From the NCBI GenBank assembly GCA_029933125.1, contig JAOZOU010000007.1:62001-126000 (forward strand): a stretch of DNA of 64,000 nucleotides, written 5' to 3'. The stretch's first letter is position 1; the number at the start of each line of letters is the position of its first letter. Of the stretch, positions 17,319-27,634 are shown in pieces. A program made the translations under genes and the position numbers. Source of the stretch: a bacterium. GTDB taxonomy: Bacteria; Arandabacterota; Arandabacteria; Arandabacterales; Arandabacteraceae. The notes beneath the pieces were generated by a model that made no database searches, was not told the DNA's origin, and saw nothing but the letters and a program-made list of their open reading frames with translations.

Positions 17319-20318
17319 ATGAAAACCACAAGGAAAATCAGAATGAACGCCAGGATGCTTTCAATATGTAGCCTTTTGATGCTCTACGGCTTATCCAAGA
17401 AGCTCATGGCTTTAGCACGAGGAGAAGGATTCTTGGCAATAAGGGATAAGAAGGAGATGAGTGCGGTCAGGTTCAAATCAAGATGCCGACCCATAATTGC
17501 TTCACCCCCGCTCATATTGGTTTCGGGTTTTCTCTTATCTCTCGTTGCCCTGGCATCTCCCAGCTTGGCAGCACCAGTCCATACAACATATCTCTGGCAC
17601 ATGCATCAGCCAATCTACTGGCCTGACCGAAGTACATGGTACCCATCAAGATATGAAACTGCCTACGAAACCATAACTCTCGGGCATTCCCAAAGTGACG
17701 TTTACAGCATCTTCGATAAAGACGATCGTGTCCATGACTATCAAGACTATCCTCACGACGCTATAGCCTCGGTGCTCGATATACCTGATGCTGGGGCACA
17801 GATAAGCTTCGCTGCAGCCTTGATCGAGAATGTCAAGAATCTCGCTGACAATGGCTGGAACGGAGGACGCTATGCTCCTGATTGGTATAGCGATTATCGT
17901 GCGGCCCGCTCGTGGACGACATCCGGTGGCCACTCACGCATGCCGCAGCTCCTCGTTGCCGCACACCATCCCATCGCACCTCTTATGGATCCCAAAGCCC
18001 TTGAGCGTGAGATCGAAGTTGCTAAAGTTGCCTACCAGGTTGCTTGGGGTGATACCAATTTCTCGAAAGGCTACTTCCCGGCCGAGACCTGTTTCTCGGA
18101 GCGCATGATCCCTGTGCTCGTTCGTCAGGGCATTGAATGGGTTATCGTTGCAGACATTCACCTCTCAAGAGCCTGCGCTGATTATCCCTACCTTGCACAG
18201 GAAGATAACTGCGACCCACCCAATCGGGCCGATCAACTTAATCCAGCCCAAGGCTACTATGAGGCGATTTCCATAAGCCGTGGTGTAACGGTGAAGACAC
18301 CTCCACCATTCGGCTTTCGTCCTCACTATGCTCGCTATGTTGACCCTGAGACGGGAACAGCATATTCCATGATCGTTGTCCCAGCAGCCAATGCCATGAG
18401 CTGGAATGAAGGCTATGCCATGTATGGCACGAGCGAGATTGATGCTATCGCCCCCTACAATGACCCTACTCACCCAATGCTTATTGTCTTTGCACACGAT
18501 GGCGACAATGCCTGGTCTGGGGGTTACTCCTATTACAATGAGAATGTTACCAACTTTTGCCATGAGGCTGTTTCAAAGGGATATGAACCCACTACAATTG
18601 CTGAGTATCTCGCCGATCACCCTGTGAGCACGGACGATGTTGTTCACGTTGAAGATGGCGGCTGGGTGAACGCTGACAGTGACTTTGGCTCACCTCAATT
18701 CATCAATTGGAATTGGCCCCTGGTTGATGCAAATGGCAATTTTGACATCCCCGGTGGCTGGGCTCTGGATGAGCGCAATTGGGCTGTGCTTACAGCTGCA
18801 CAGAATCGGGTCGAGACAGCTGAAGCCATCATGGGGACACAACCCGATCCCGCAAGGATTTTCGATCCAACGACAGGTGCAAACAATGTTGAGAAAGCGT
18901 GGCATCATCTGCTTTCAGGCTATGAGAGTGGCTACATGTACTATGGGGCCTCGCTCGATATGGAGGTGAAGCCAACTCTGGCTGCAAATGCAGCAGTTCT
19001 CTATGCAGATGCCGTGATTGAGGGTGGGACAGATCTTGTTGCGCCTACCATATGGCTTCCGCAGCGGCTTCCGTGGAATCCTGGTGGATATGGTGGGGGC
19101 TCACTGTGGGGTTATCCTGGTGGCGATGGTGAGCCCATGCCGAGCGATTTCTGGATATGGACATTTGTCTATGATGTCTCAGGGATTGCTCGTGTGGACC
19201 TGAATTACAGGATAGATGCAGATGGGGTAAATTCCATGGCAAGCGATGACAATGAGACCTACGCCGGTGGACCTGAGGTTGGACCATGGCAGACATTGGC
19301 AATGACACGCAGGGATTTCCCCGAAGGAAACTACTTCAATGACCCCGAGATCGATTTCTTTGTTCTACCCCAATACATTGCGGATGAATACTACGTTCAC
19401 GTTACGGGACTCTCAGAGGTTCTCATTGATTACTATGTAGAAGCTGAGGATTCGCTCGGCAACGTCAAACGCAGCCCCATTCAGCATGTCTGGATAGGAA
19501 CATCGAGCGGAAGCCAGGGACATGTAATCGATGGCGCTCTTGACTCATCTGCCATCCATCTTGCGTCTGGTGATGGCTTTGATCTCTATGCGGACTGGGA
19601 CGGAACATATCTTTATGTTGCAACCCAGGGTGTTGGACAGACGTCAAGCTGGGATCACTTCATCCTTATAGGTAGTGATCTTTCAAGTCCAGTCTCGGCA
19701 CCTTGGGCAAAAAGTGGCAATGTTGCTGACAGGATACTCTATCTGGCAAACGAGAATGACAATAACTGGTGTGGATGGTTTGATGAATTTGAGAGTGTCT
19801 TGACTTCAGATGTCGAATGTGCGTCGGGTGAGTATCTTGAAGGAACAATAAAGCTGAGTGCCTATCTCGGAGAGCCTTTGCCTGATGAAATCTATCTCGC
19901 TATTGGAGCTTATGAAACACCTGATGGGGAGTCGCTTATGGCGCAGGCGCCACCCGGTGATGGTGATGGCGACATTGAAAGCAATGAATATACAGGTTTT
20001 GCACTGACGGCAAGTGGCATTGAAACAGATGATGTCCAGATGGGGCAATTTGAGATCTCAATTGAACCCAATCCAATGATCAAGCATGCAGGCATTAAGG
20101 TGGACGTGCTCACAGAATCTTTTGCTACTGTCGCAATCTACGATGCAAGAGGCTCATTGGTAAGGAGGGTTTACAGAGGCGAGATAAACCGCGGTGGCAG
20201 GATTATTACCTGGGATGGCAAGGACGCAAGTGGCGCACTTGTTCCAGCGGGCATCTACTTCGTTCGGGTTGCCGGTAAGGACGTTACTAAGACCCAAAAG
20301 ATCGTAGTCCTTCGCTGA
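17319..20318 (+). CDS. Secreted GH57-like glycoside hydrolase with C-terminal sorting domain
   Basis: 999 residues. The N-terminus is long; a signal peptide (IIASPPLILVSGFLLSLVAL, then PSLAA) ends near residue 85, so the start may be internal. The mature protein begins with the GH57 hallmark YLWHMHQPIYW (His 94 and 96). GYFPAETCFSE carries the likely nucleophile Glu256 and VFAHDGDNAW the likely acid/base Asp394; both follow GH57 conserved regions by position and context. GH57 enzymes act on alpha-glucans such as starch or glycogen. After about residue 570 come beta-rich domains, including one like a C-terminal alpha-amylase binding region (HVIDGALDSSAIHL). The end is a FlgD-like domain (VAIYDARGSLVRRVYRG, GKDASGALVPAGIYFVRV) as used in Por-type secretion. 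It stands alone, followed by a convergent radical SAM gene. Confidence 0.85.
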   Translation: MKTTRKIRMNARMLSICSLLMLYGLSKKLMALARGEGFLAIRDKKEMSAVRFKSRCRPIIASPPLILVSGFLLSLVALASPSLAAPVHTTYLWHMHQPIYWPDRSTWYPSRYETAYETITLGHSQSDVYSIFDKDDRVHDYQDYPHDAIASVLDIPDAGAQISFAAALIENVKNLADNGWNGGRYAPDWYSDYRAARSWTTSGGHSRMPQLLVAAHHPIAPLMDPKALEREIEVAKVAYQVAWGDTNFSKGYFPAETCFSERMIPVLVRQGIEWVIVADIHLSRACADYPYLAQEDNCDPPNRADQLNPAQGYYEAISISRGVTVKTPPPFGFRPHYARYVDPETGTAYSMIVVPAANAMSWNEGYAMYGTSEIDAIAPYNDPTHPMLIVFAHDGDNAWSGGYSYYNENVTNFCHEAVSKGYEPTTIAEYLADHPVSTDDVVHVEDGGWVNADSDFGSPQFINWNWPLVDANGNFDIPGGWALDERNWAVLTAAQNRVETAEAIMGTQPDPARIFDPTTGANNVEKAWHHLLSGYESGYMYYGASLDMEVKPTLAANAAVLYADAVIEGGTDLVAPTIWLPQRLPWNPGGYGGGSLWGYPGGDGEPMPSDFWIWTFVYDVSGIARVDLNYRIDADGVNSMASDDNETYAGGPEVGPWQTLAMTRRDFPEGNYFNDPEIDFFVLPQYIADEYYVHVTGLSEVLIDYYVEAEDSLGNVKRSPIQHVWIGTSSGSQGHVIDGALDSSAIHLASGDGFDLYADWDGTYLYVATQGVGQTSSWDHFILIGSDLSSPVSAPWAKSGNVADRILYLANENDNNWCGWFDEFESVLTSDVECASGEYLEGTIKLSAYLGEPLPDEIYLAIGAYETPDGESLMAQAPPGDGDGDIESNEYTGFALTASGIETDDVQMGQFEISIEPNPMIKHAGIKVDVLTESFATVAIYDARGSLVRRVYRGEINRGGRIITWDGKDASGALVPAGIYFVRVAGKDVTKTQKIVVLR

Positions 20319-20401
20319 TATTCACCGTTGCTAAATTCCAGCAAGCGCAGATAGGCACCATAAACCAAAGGTGATTAAGTACTAGCGGAAAGGAGGGGCA
20401 G

Positions 20402-21862
20402 CTAGCTAGCGGTTTGCCTCATAGTTGCCTGAATCGAACCCCAGTAGCAGCCGTTGTCAGCCTGAAGGTAATCGCTTGTATAGGCATAAGCCCTTGCACG
20501 ACAACCGCCACAGAAATCGCGATATTCGCAGAGTCCGCAGTAGGGATCAAGCAGATCCCGGTCCCTCAGCTCCCACAGAAGTTGTGACTTACACCATATA
20601 TCACGGAAGGCATCCTTTCGGAGATTACCGACAGGAATTGGCATAAAAACACATGGAGTAACTATTCCATTGGGCTGAAAAGCAGAATAGCATCTGCCAG
20701 CACCACATCCACCAATATAACGTGCAAAGCTCTTGGCTCCAGGCCCAATGCCATAGCCAGCATGTCCAGCAGCAAAGACGCCGTCCTCACTCGAGTTGGC
20801 AGCGCAGTATCTACCAAGCTGAGGGGCAGTTGACATGATCACAAGGTTATCTTGCGAAAGATGTCCCCACAGAGTTGCAAGCATGTCCTCTCTTTGCTCA
20901 GGAGTAATGTCGAGAGCCTTATCATCCCTTCCCCTGCCTGTTGGTATGAAGTTGAAAGCATTGAACCTCGTGCAACCAACATCTGAAGTGAATCTGATGA
21001 GATCCTCAAGCTCATCGAAATTGAGCTTGGTGATGGTTGAGGCTATTCCAATTTCCACACCTTCTATGCCCACAGAAGCTTTTATGCCATCGACAATCCG
21101 ATGCCAGCATTGTCTTCCTCTAAAGGCATCATGCTTATCGGGATCCACACTATCAAGACTTACCTCGATGTACTCGACTCCGGCATCGCGAAGGCGCTTT
21201 GTCATATCGTGGCCAAGAAGAGTTCCATTGGTAGCGATTGTTATAAACATTCCATGCTCACGTGCACGAGTGATGACTTGCCAGATGTCGGGGCAAACAA
21301 GGGGCTCGCCGCCTGAAAGTGCAAGGATGGCAACGTCCATTTCACCAAGCTCGTCAACTATGCGAAGCTTCTCATCAAGTGTGAGCTCATCATCTCTCTT
21401 GCGTCCAGCGTTCTGGTAGCAATGGCGGCATTTGAGATTACAGGCTTGAGTTATGTTCCAGACAACCATAAGAGGAGCGCAGAAAACCTGAGGGCGGCGC
21501 AATCCAACCTTTCCAATACTGTATGTGGTGTTGATGATGGCTCTCAAGGTTGGTGGATCACCAAAGACTTTCTCCCTAAGAAGCTCCTTATCAGCTCTGG
21601 CTTGGCGTCTTATGATCTCAACGAAGGCATGGGGAATGAGATAGCGCAGACGATTGCCTATACCATTTTTTTGAGAGCCGTAGTTTAGCAAAGCCTCTTC
21701 AAGAAATGTTCTACCTCCTTTTTCAACAGATGTCATCCATCTAAAGATCGCTCTCACGAGGCGATTGGAAAGCACCTTCTCGAGCTTGTAAGGATCAGGG
21801 AAATAGGCGCATGGGATACGATTATCTTGAAGATTGCCGGAGTGCTCAGGATCAGAAGCCAT
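20402..21862 (-). CDS. Radical SAM / SPASM domain protein
   Basis: 486 residues. The radical SAM cluster CNLKCRHC (Cys141, 145, 148) lies after a roughly 130-residue helical N-terminal extension typical of PqqE/AhbD-like members. ALSGGEPL is the GGE SAM-binding motif. Near the C-terminus CYSAFQPNGIVTPC and YCGLCEYRDFCGGCRARAY form a SPASM region for auxiliary Fe-S clusters. Such enzymes modify peptides or tetrapyrroles; no precursor peptide gene is visible beside it, so the substrate is unknown. The ATG has GGAGGG eight bases upstream. The gene diverges from the TonB-dependent receptor; a perfect 9-bp inverted repeat lies between them. Confidence 0.88.
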   Translation of the reverse strand: MASDPEHSGNLQDNRIPCAYFPDPYKLEKVLSNRLVRAIFRWMTSVEKGGRTFLEEALLNYGSQKNGIGNRLRYLIPHAFVEIIRRQARADKELLREKVFGDPPTLRAIINTTYSIGKVGLRRPQVFCAPLMVVWNITQACNLKCRHCYQNAGRKRDDELTLDEKLRIVDELGEMDVAILALSGGEPLVCPDIWQVITRAREHGMFITIATNGTLLGHDMTKRLRDAGVEYIEVSLDSVDPDKHDAFRGRQCWHRIVDGIKASVGIEGVEIGIASTITKLNFDELEDLIRFTSDVGCTRFNAFNFIPTGRGRDDKALDITPEQREDMLATLWGHLSQDNLVIMSTAPQLGRYCAANSSEDGVFAAGHAGYGIGPGAKSFARYIGGCGAGRCYSAFQPNGIVTPCVFMPIPVGNLRKDAFRDIWCKSQLLWELRDRDLLDPYCGLCEYRDFCGGCRARAYAYTSDYLQADNGCYWGSIQATMRQTAS

Positions 21863-21930
21863 GATTCTAACCCTCCGGTAGGATTAACATTAGCAAAATA
21901 AGCTACATGGGTTGATTGTGTCAAGCCAAA

Positions 21931-21956
21931 CATCGCAAGTATTGGTTCTTGCGATG
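21931..21956. promoter_or_regulatory. Inverted repeat between divergent genes (operator candidate)
   Basis: CATCGCAAG (21931-21939) and CTTGCGATG (21948-21956) are perfect complements with an 8-bp gap. It sits 69 nt from the radical SAM start and 112 nt from the receptor start, so it could be a dimeric repressor site acting on both, or a hairpin. Confidence 0.5.
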
Positions 21957-22067
21957 GTATTATGATGGCAATCTCGAGAGCATTTGGGTTATACTAACGG
22001 GAACGAATACACGCGGGGAGTGTATAACAAAGCAGGTGCGCCCTTTTATTGCTTAGAAGGAGGACAC

Positions 22068-24497
22068 ATGAAAACCGCGTTCATCGTTGCTTTCGCTCTT
22101 CTTGGATTGGCTGCATCGCTTGGAGCTCAACCCCCAATGGGTGGAATGAATGTGCAGGTGAGTATATCTGGTACGGTCGTGGATTCAGTCTCGAGTGAAC
22201 CTCTTAAGTTTGCCAATGTAATGCTTTATGATTTCAGAGATAGCCTGATAACGGGAACAATAACTAATGACATGGGGCGCTTCACACTTAAGAATTTGCG
22301 ACCGGGAATCTACAAAGTGAGTGTTAAGTTCATGGGATTCCATAAGAAGACCATTGAAAGAGTAAGGGTTGGTCCGAGGCAGCCAGAAGTTGATCTCGGT
22401 GTTATAGCATTGAGACCCGCTGTTCTCAGCGTTGGTGAGGTGGAGGTAACAGCTGAGCGACCTGAGATAACCTATAAGATTGACCGTAAGGTCATAAATG
22501 TAAGCAAGCAATACACGCGGACATCAGGCACCGCTGTTGATATCCTTGAGAATGTGCCGTCAGTTACAGTTGATGTTGATGGCAATGTAAGTCTTCGGGG
22601 AAGTGGCAGCTTCACTGTGCTCATCGATGGCCGACCAACGCCACTTCAGGCAAACGAAGCTCTTCAGCAAATCCCCGCAACTACAATTGAGAGCATTGAG
22701 ATAATAACCAATCCTTCGGCGAAATACGACCCCGATGGCATCGCGGGGATCATCAACATAATTCTCAAGAAGGGTAAGCTCAGAGGTATGAGTGGAATTT
22801 TCAATTTGAATGGAGGGCTGGACTATAAGTATGGCGGTGATTTCCTATTAAGCAAAAAGGGTGATGGTATCACCTACACTTTTGGGGCTGACTTCAACAA
22901 TCGTGAATTCCCTGGGAACATGGAATCTGAGAGTCAAACCGGCTGCCCTGGCTGTGCTGACCTCATCAAGTCAAAGGGAGCAATGCGCTGGCAGTGGCGG
23001 CCCTATGGGATTCATGGGGAGGTCGATTGGAGGGCTGATGAATCCAACAGCATCACTGCTGGACTGCGGTGGGGCGGGCGTCGAATGGAAAGAAGTTCCA
23101 ATGTTACCTTCCATGAATATGACATAATGGGAAATCCTCCTTATGAATACTTCAGCCGCGGAGGCTGGAAGCGCTCAGGGGACTTCTACATGGGTAGTTT
23201 CACTTACAATCATAAGTTTGCACGCAAAGGTCACGAGCTCACGGCTGAGGCAACTATGAGTCGGAGCGAAGGTGACGAGGTATCGAAGACCGAGACATTT
23301 GAACTCGATGGTACACAGAAGTCAGGGCAGCGTGAGACAGAAACCGGCCCATGGCGGCGGATTCGAGCAAAGGCTGACTATGTGCTTCCACTTGATGAGA
23401 AATCTAAAATCGAAGCTGGTTACCAGGCGCGCCTCGATGCCTCTAAGACCCAAACCAAGACTTATGAGTACGATACCTCAAGCGGTGAGTATGAGTATAG
23501 GCAAGATTTTAGCCACAAGACTGAGTACGATCGTGACATCCAATCCATCTATGCAATGTTCTCATCGAATCCTGGCAAGTTTGGTTATCAGATTGGCTTG
23601 CGAGGTGAGTACACTTATCGCTCAATGCACCTTATCGACACCGATGAAAACTTTAAGATCGATAGAATAGATCTCTTTCCCACGCTCCATGTTTCATACC
23701 AGCATTCAGCTGGAACGCAATTTATGGCAAGCTATAGCCGGAGAATAAGGCGTCCACGCAACTGGCATCTTGAGCCATTTCTAACGTGGTTTGATGCAAA
23801 CAATGTGCGCAAAGGTAACCCAGATCTCAAACCAGAGTACACTGACTCCTACGAAGCGGGTTTTCAGCAGAACTCCGGGCGCAGGATGCTTTCACTGGAG
23901 GCTTATTATAAGGTAACCCATAACAAGACCGAGCGTATACAATCGGTATATGAGGATCAGATTCGCCTTCATACAATTGAAAATGTGGGGAAGGATTATG
24001 CACTCGGTGTTGAACTCATGCTAAATATCGGACTGATGGGATTCTGGAATGTGAATGTTATGGGGACTGCATATGACTACCGCATAAAGGGAAAGGTTTT
24101 GGGTGAAGATTTCTCTGACGAGAGTTTCTCCTGGAATGCACGACTCAACAACACCTTCAGGCTTGGAAAGGCGACACGTGTTCAATTCAATGCGATGTAC
24201 AATAGCTCCAGGCCTTCAGCACAGGGCACGCGCAAGAGCTTCTTCCTCACAGATGCAGCGATCAAACAAGATCTTATGGGCGGGAGTCTTTCGATTTCAC
24301 TTCAGGCAAGGGATCTCTTCTCAACCGGCAAGTTCGATCATACTACAGAAGGGGAAGGTTTCTACGACCACAGAACTTTCACTCGCAAGTCACCGAGTCT
24401 TACATTTACACTCTCTTATAACGTCAACAACTATAAGAAGAAACGTGAGGAGGGGCGTGAGGAAGTTCCCGAGATGATCCAGGAGGGCGAATTCTAG
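22068..24497 (+). CDS. TonB-dependent outer-membrane receptor (CarboxypepD_reg + plug + barrel)
   Basis: 809 residues from ATG 22068, which has GAAGGAGG seven bases upstream. Signal peptide KTAFIVAFALLGLAASLGAQ. Then a carboxypeptidase-regulatory-like beta-sandwich (SISGTVVDSVSSEPLKFANV ... GRFTLKNLRPGIYKV), a plug domain (GTAVDILENVPSVTVDVDGN, SIEIITNPSAKYDPDG) and a long beta-barrel. The layout matches the Bacteroidetes-type outer-membrane beta-barrel family that includes TonB-dependent and related receptors. No TonB box is certain. Substrate unknown; the barrel ends with YNVNNYKKKREEGREE rather than a terminal aromatic, the last strand being LTFTLSYNV just before it. Followed by a terminator-like hairpin. 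Confidence 0.9.
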   Translation: MKTAFIVAFALLGLAASLGAQPPMGGMNVQVSISGTVVDSVSSEPLKFANVMLYDFRDSLITGTITNDMGRFTLKNLRPGIYKVSVKFMGFHKKTIERVRVGPRQPEVDLGVIALRPAVLSVGEVEVTAERPEITYKIDRKVINVSKQYTRTSGTAVDILENVPSVTVDVDGNVSLRGSGSFTVLIDGRPTPLQANEALQQIPATTIESIEIITNPSAKYDPDGIAGIINIILKKGKLRGMSGIFNLNGGLDYKYGGDFLLSKKGDGITYTFGADFNNREFPGNMESESQTGCPGCADLIKSKGAMRWQWRPYGIHGEVDWRADESNSITAGLRWGGRRMERSSNVTFHEYDIMGNPPYEYFSRGGWKRSGDFYMGSFTYNHKFARKGHELTAEATMSRSEGDEVSKTETFELDGTQKSGQRETETGPWRRIRAKADYVLPLDEKSKIEAGYQARLDASKTQTKTYEYDTSSGEYEYRQDFSHKTEYDRDIQSIYAMFSSNPGKFGYQIGLRGEYTYRSMHLIDTDENFKIDRIDLFPTLHVSYQHSAGTQFMASYSRRIRRPRNWHLEPFLTWFDANNVRKGNPDLKPEYTDSYEAGFQQNSGRRMLSLEAYYKVTHNKTERIQSVYEDQIRLHTIENVGKDYALGVELMLNIGLMGFWNVNVMGTAYDYRIKGKVLGEDFSDESFSWNARLNNTFRLGKATRVQFNAMYNSSRPSAQGTRKSFFLTDAAIKQDLMGGSLSISLQARDLFSTGKFDHTTEGEGFYDHRTFTRKSPSLTFTLSYNVNNYKKKREEGREEVPEMIQEGEF

Positions 24498-24540
24498 GGC
24501 TTGCCACTCCCTGCCCTGCTGGGAAGTGTCCAGGGGCGGA

Positions 24541-24560
24541 GCCGCTCTTGGCGGTTTTGT
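24541..24560 (+). terminator. Intrinsic terminator after the receptor gene
   Basis: GCCGC-TCTTG-GCGG followed by TTTTGTCTTT, 45 nt past the stop codon. Short stem but a proper T-rich tail. Confidence 0.5.
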
Positions 24561-24648
24561 CTTTCTCACGGGTTTACACAAGGCGTCTTTGCTGATAGCA
24601 TGGATTCAAGCGCATGAGATGGACTTACGGTTGCACAGGTCGTGAGCA

Positions 24649-25143
24649 ATGGATGAGAAAAGATCCAAAGATGAGCAGGCCAGAGATGTCAGTTTTCTTG
24701 AAGCTTTTGAGGAACCACGGCGCTCGCGGGCTGCCACCCTTGCAATCTGGATTGTGATTGTTGCTGTGGCTTCTCTGATTATTCTCAGACAGGGCAAGTC
24801 CCGTCACCATCCCACAATGAGTCCAGAACAAGAGCAGCGTTTCGCTGCGCGATTCGATTCACTTTGCAAAGTCTCGCTCTATCCTGTTGTCTGGCGAAGC
24901 GGGACCTTCGTCCATTCCCGGTTTGAGGGTAATTTTGAGAAGTGGACTTTGACAATTAGCTCGCGCGATTGGCAATTGCGTGATGAGGCAGCTCGCAAGG
25001 ATCTTGTCGCGCTGATATGGAATGCCTATCGTGCAACCCGTGAGCAGGCTGGTGGCGATCCTGATAACGCCATGCTCGTAATCGATGATGAAAATGGTAA
25101 CGTACTTGCTGAAGCCACCCCCACGAGCATCACCGTCCACTAA
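24649..25143 (+). CDS. Small single-pass membrane protein, unknown
   Basis: 164 residues. A charged N-terminal tail (about 30 residues), one membrane helix (LAIWIVIVAVASLIIL) and a C-terminal domain of about 110 residues with short strands and an amphipathic helix (RKDLVALIWNAYRATREQAG), ending VIDDENGNVLAEATPTS. This is the layout of a membrane-anchored periplasmic domain. No family recognised. The stretch after it (to the sulfotransferase remnant) holds nothing clear. Confidence 0.55.
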   Translation: MDEKRSKDEQARDVSFLEAFEEPRRSRAATLAIWIVIVAVASLIILRQGKSRHHPTMSPEQEQRFAARFDSLCKVSLYPVVWRSGTFVHSRFEGNFEKWTLTISSRDWQLRDEAARKDLVALIWNAYRATREQAGGDPDNAMLVIDDENGNVLAEATPTSITVH

Positions 25144-25345
25144 TCAAAGTGACAGCCAAAGATGTGGGCTTCTTCCCGCTGTGAGCCGGGCGCCTTCCTT
25201 GTGAGCAAGCATTCAAGGTCCGAGCATGCATAATGGTAGCTTCGAAACCCGGCTCGAGTCAAAACGTAGCTTTCCGTGTCATATCCCAAAGACGCACCTG
25301 TTCTTTTGGATCCGCTCCCGAATGCGTTCCATGGGGTTCACTCGG

Positions 25346-26273
25346 TTAAGGCAACTTTGGATAGCCTAAGCTTTCAAGAAGATCACCAGCTATGCACCAA
25401 GCTTCGGTGAGCCTTTCCTCGGGCTGTCGCGCTGCGGCTATGCCGACTGTGCTAGCATTTGCATCTTTAAGGCGCTTGAGGAACTTTCGACTCTCACCGA
25501 CACCGAGAAAGTCAGCAATTGTGTGCGATCCCGATTGGCTCAGTTAGGACTGTCTCGTATCTTAGCTCCAAATATCTTCCTTTCCCAAGGTGTTGTCCGC
25601 ACCCCCTTGCACGCAATACCATGGTCTTCCACATCCAAACGCATCTCGCATAGCGCGAGGAAGCGATAAAAGCATCCTCCTCGTGTGGCAAAACCCACCA
25701 GGGGATAAGGTAATCTCCGTGGCGCCGCCAAATGCCAATTTCGGCGTTCTTATTGGCTGCAATTGCTTCATCGGTAAGGACTGTATCTGACAGAGCGTCA
25801 GGTATGTACGGTCAAGGGAATCCGCTGCATCCCTTCCATCACGAATTATGTGGATGAACTTCGAATTTGGAAAGTGCTTAGCGAGGGGTTCTATCGCAAA
25901 ACAAAGGAAGGGCTCCTTATGGCAAAAAAGTGCTCCTTCGACCCCGCAAAACTTCAACAATCCTTTCACGCCGAAAGTATCTTCTTCGCCAGAAGGCTTG
26001 CCAGAAAATGTCACGGATCACAAGCAACAAATAGGAAAGATGCTGATTGGCTACTGCCTTGCTTCCCAAAATGTGGACTAATCTAGGTGGAAGGAGGATG
26101 CCAAGAAACTCCTCAACTTGCTCAATTCTGGCGATGGCCTTTGAAAGCAGAGTCGTCCCCGATCTTGGGTAACCCAGAATAAACACAGGCCCGTGTTCAT
26201 CAAGAAGATAAGGCGAATCTTCAAGCGGTAAACCAAGATTTGTCATCATTGTCTTATCGTTGAGCTCAGGCAC
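25346..26273 (-). pseudogene. Broken sulfotransferase-family gene
   Basis: Read on the minus strand, three frames carry successive pieces of one protein. Frame 1 (from 26273) has VFILGYPRSGTTLL, the 5'-phosphosulfate loop. Frame 2 (from about 26010) has KFIHIIRDGRDAADSL, the 3'-phosphate motif, then FGGATEITLSPGGF. A third piece near 25346-25510 reads IADFLGVGESRKFLKRLKDA and ends LTEAWCIAGDLLESLGYPK before a stop, which is a normal sulfotransferase C-terminus. The family transfers sulfate from PAPS to alcohols or sugars. Several frameshifts and in-frame stops separate the pieces, so the gene is dead unless the sequence has errors. It precedes a glycosyltransferase on the same strand, hinting at a former surface-glycan cluster. 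Confidence 0.8.
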
Positions 26274-26335
26274 AAGAGTATAATTCCGTACCAGTTTCGT
26301 GTCCTGCTATGACTTGCGTTTCAGGAGTGTTTGAC

Positions 26336-27469
26336 CTAGATCCTGCCTTTGCAGCGATACCTTATGTAGGCGGCGAGCTTCTTTCCGAGGCTCTTCCAAT
26401 CGTACTTGTTGACGGTTGAATCCCATTCGTCTTGCCATGCCTGGTATCTTGTATCGGCTATTGTCGTTGTCCAAGCTTTTATATCGGGTTCGACGAGATG
26501 GACATACGGCAGATTGAGCTCCCTGAGTCCTTTGAGTGGGGTTGCAACCAATTGTTTTCTTGCTGCTCCATACTCAATGGCCTTTATGGGGAAACAGACG
26601 TCTGTGTGAGGATCGATCTTGTAAGGCATAACACCGACATCTATTGCCTTAAAGTACTCCGGGATGTTGGCGACAGGCACGGGTCCTGTAAAGATTACAT
26701 CGGCAATGCCTTCTGTGGATGTTTTGGCTTTTGCTTTGGGAATGTCAGTACCCGGTCCGACAATGAGGAGGGTTGCCTCAGGTATAACCTCTCTTAATTC
26801 CTTGAAGACCTCTAGCAGGAAGATCAACCCAGACCAATCGGCGTGGTTGCCAATATAGCCGATCACAAAGCGCCCGTCCAGTCCGAGTTCCTGACGAAGC
26901 CTTGTGCCATCAGCACCTCTTAAGTGTGCAATGTCTGCTCCGTTTCCAATCACTTCGGCTTCCATGTCATATCTCGCCAGCTCGTCGCTTAGGGCCCGGG
27001 TTACCGTTGTTATTCCAGCTGCACGTTCTGCCTGCTTTGCCCAGCGCCTGAGCTCGCGATGGGGAGGCAGATCAACTATATCAATTATGTGTGATACACA
27101 AACGTTGCGAGAGTTGACGAGGCTTAACTCGTTGAAGACAATCTGTATTCCAAACTTTCGGATTATGCGGTTGACGATTGCTGTGTTTAGGGATCGAAGG
27201 ACCTCGGTACCGGGTCTTCGAATGTAAAGCAGTGGGGTATGGATCAGCTTGATGTCAGATCTCTGCTCCAGGCGTTGGCGGGTGAAAAGAGAGCCCAACT
27301 TGGATAAGGCCCTGTAAACAATTGGTGTCTGCTGGAAGCTCTCGGGACGCCAGGCAAGCAGGTAGACGTCGAAGTCTTGAGCGAGTGCTTTGGCGAGGGC
27401 TTCACCGCGTGTGACAAGAATGGGTGTTGGTGCTGTGTGGGGAATAACAAGCAGTCTGGATTTCGGCAT
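26336..27469 (-). CDS. GT4-family (GT-B) glycosyltransferase
   Basis: About 377 residues from ATG 27469, with AAGGA nine bases upstream; a GTG at 27508 extends the frame. The C-terminal half shows the nucleotide-sugar domain of GT4 enzymes: RFVIGYIGNHADWSGLIFLL, ATLLIVGPGTDI, IFTGPVPVANIPEYFKAIDV and PIKAIEYGAARKQLVATP (the glutamate of the E-x7-E-like region). These retaining enzymes build surface polysaccharides or glycolipids from NDP-sugars at the inner membrane. It lies 62 nt upstream of the broken sulfotransferase remnant on the same strand. Confidence 0.85.
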   Translation of the reverse strand: MPKSRLLVIPHTAPTPILVTRGEALAKALAQDFDVYLLAWRPESFQQTPIVYRALSKLGSLFTRQRLEQRSDIKLIHTPLLYIRRPGTEVLRSLNTAIVNRIIRKFGIQIVFNELSLVNSRNVCVSHIIDIVDLPPHRELRRWAKQAERAAGITTVTRALSDELARYDMEAEVIGNGADIAHLRGADGTRLRQELGLDGRFVIGYIGNHADWSGLIFLLEVFKELREVIPEATLLIVGPGTDIPKAKAKTSTEGIADVIFTGPVPVANIPEYFKAIDVGVMPYKIDPHTDVCFPIKAIEYGAARKQLVATPLKGLRELNLPYVHLVEPDIKAWTTTIADTRYQAWQDEWDSTVNKYDWKSLGKKLAAYIRYRCKGRI

Positions 27470-27582
27470 CTCTCCAGTTCCTTCTGTCGTCACCATCTGG
27501 ACTTGCACTGAGCCCGGCCGTGTATCGTAGCATAAGGTAGCCTGATTTTCAATCCAAGTCCCCGCTTTGCAAGATGAGCCGT

Positions 27583-27634
27583 GGGGTCGGAGCTAAAAAT
27601 CTGCACTTTGTGATTTCTGGCATGATTGTTGCTA
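27583..27634 (+). repeat. Dispersed repeat with sigma-54-like tail, copy 1
   Basis: GGGGTCGGAGCTAAAAATC (27583-27601), then at a fixed distance TGGCAT-N5-TTGCTA (27618-27634), a -24/-12 match. The copy at 58672-58723 has the same 52-bp layout with about nine differences. It lies in a gap with no gene on the plus strand within 1.5 kb. The rest of this intergenic region (to 27858) holds nothing clear. Confidence 0.75.
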
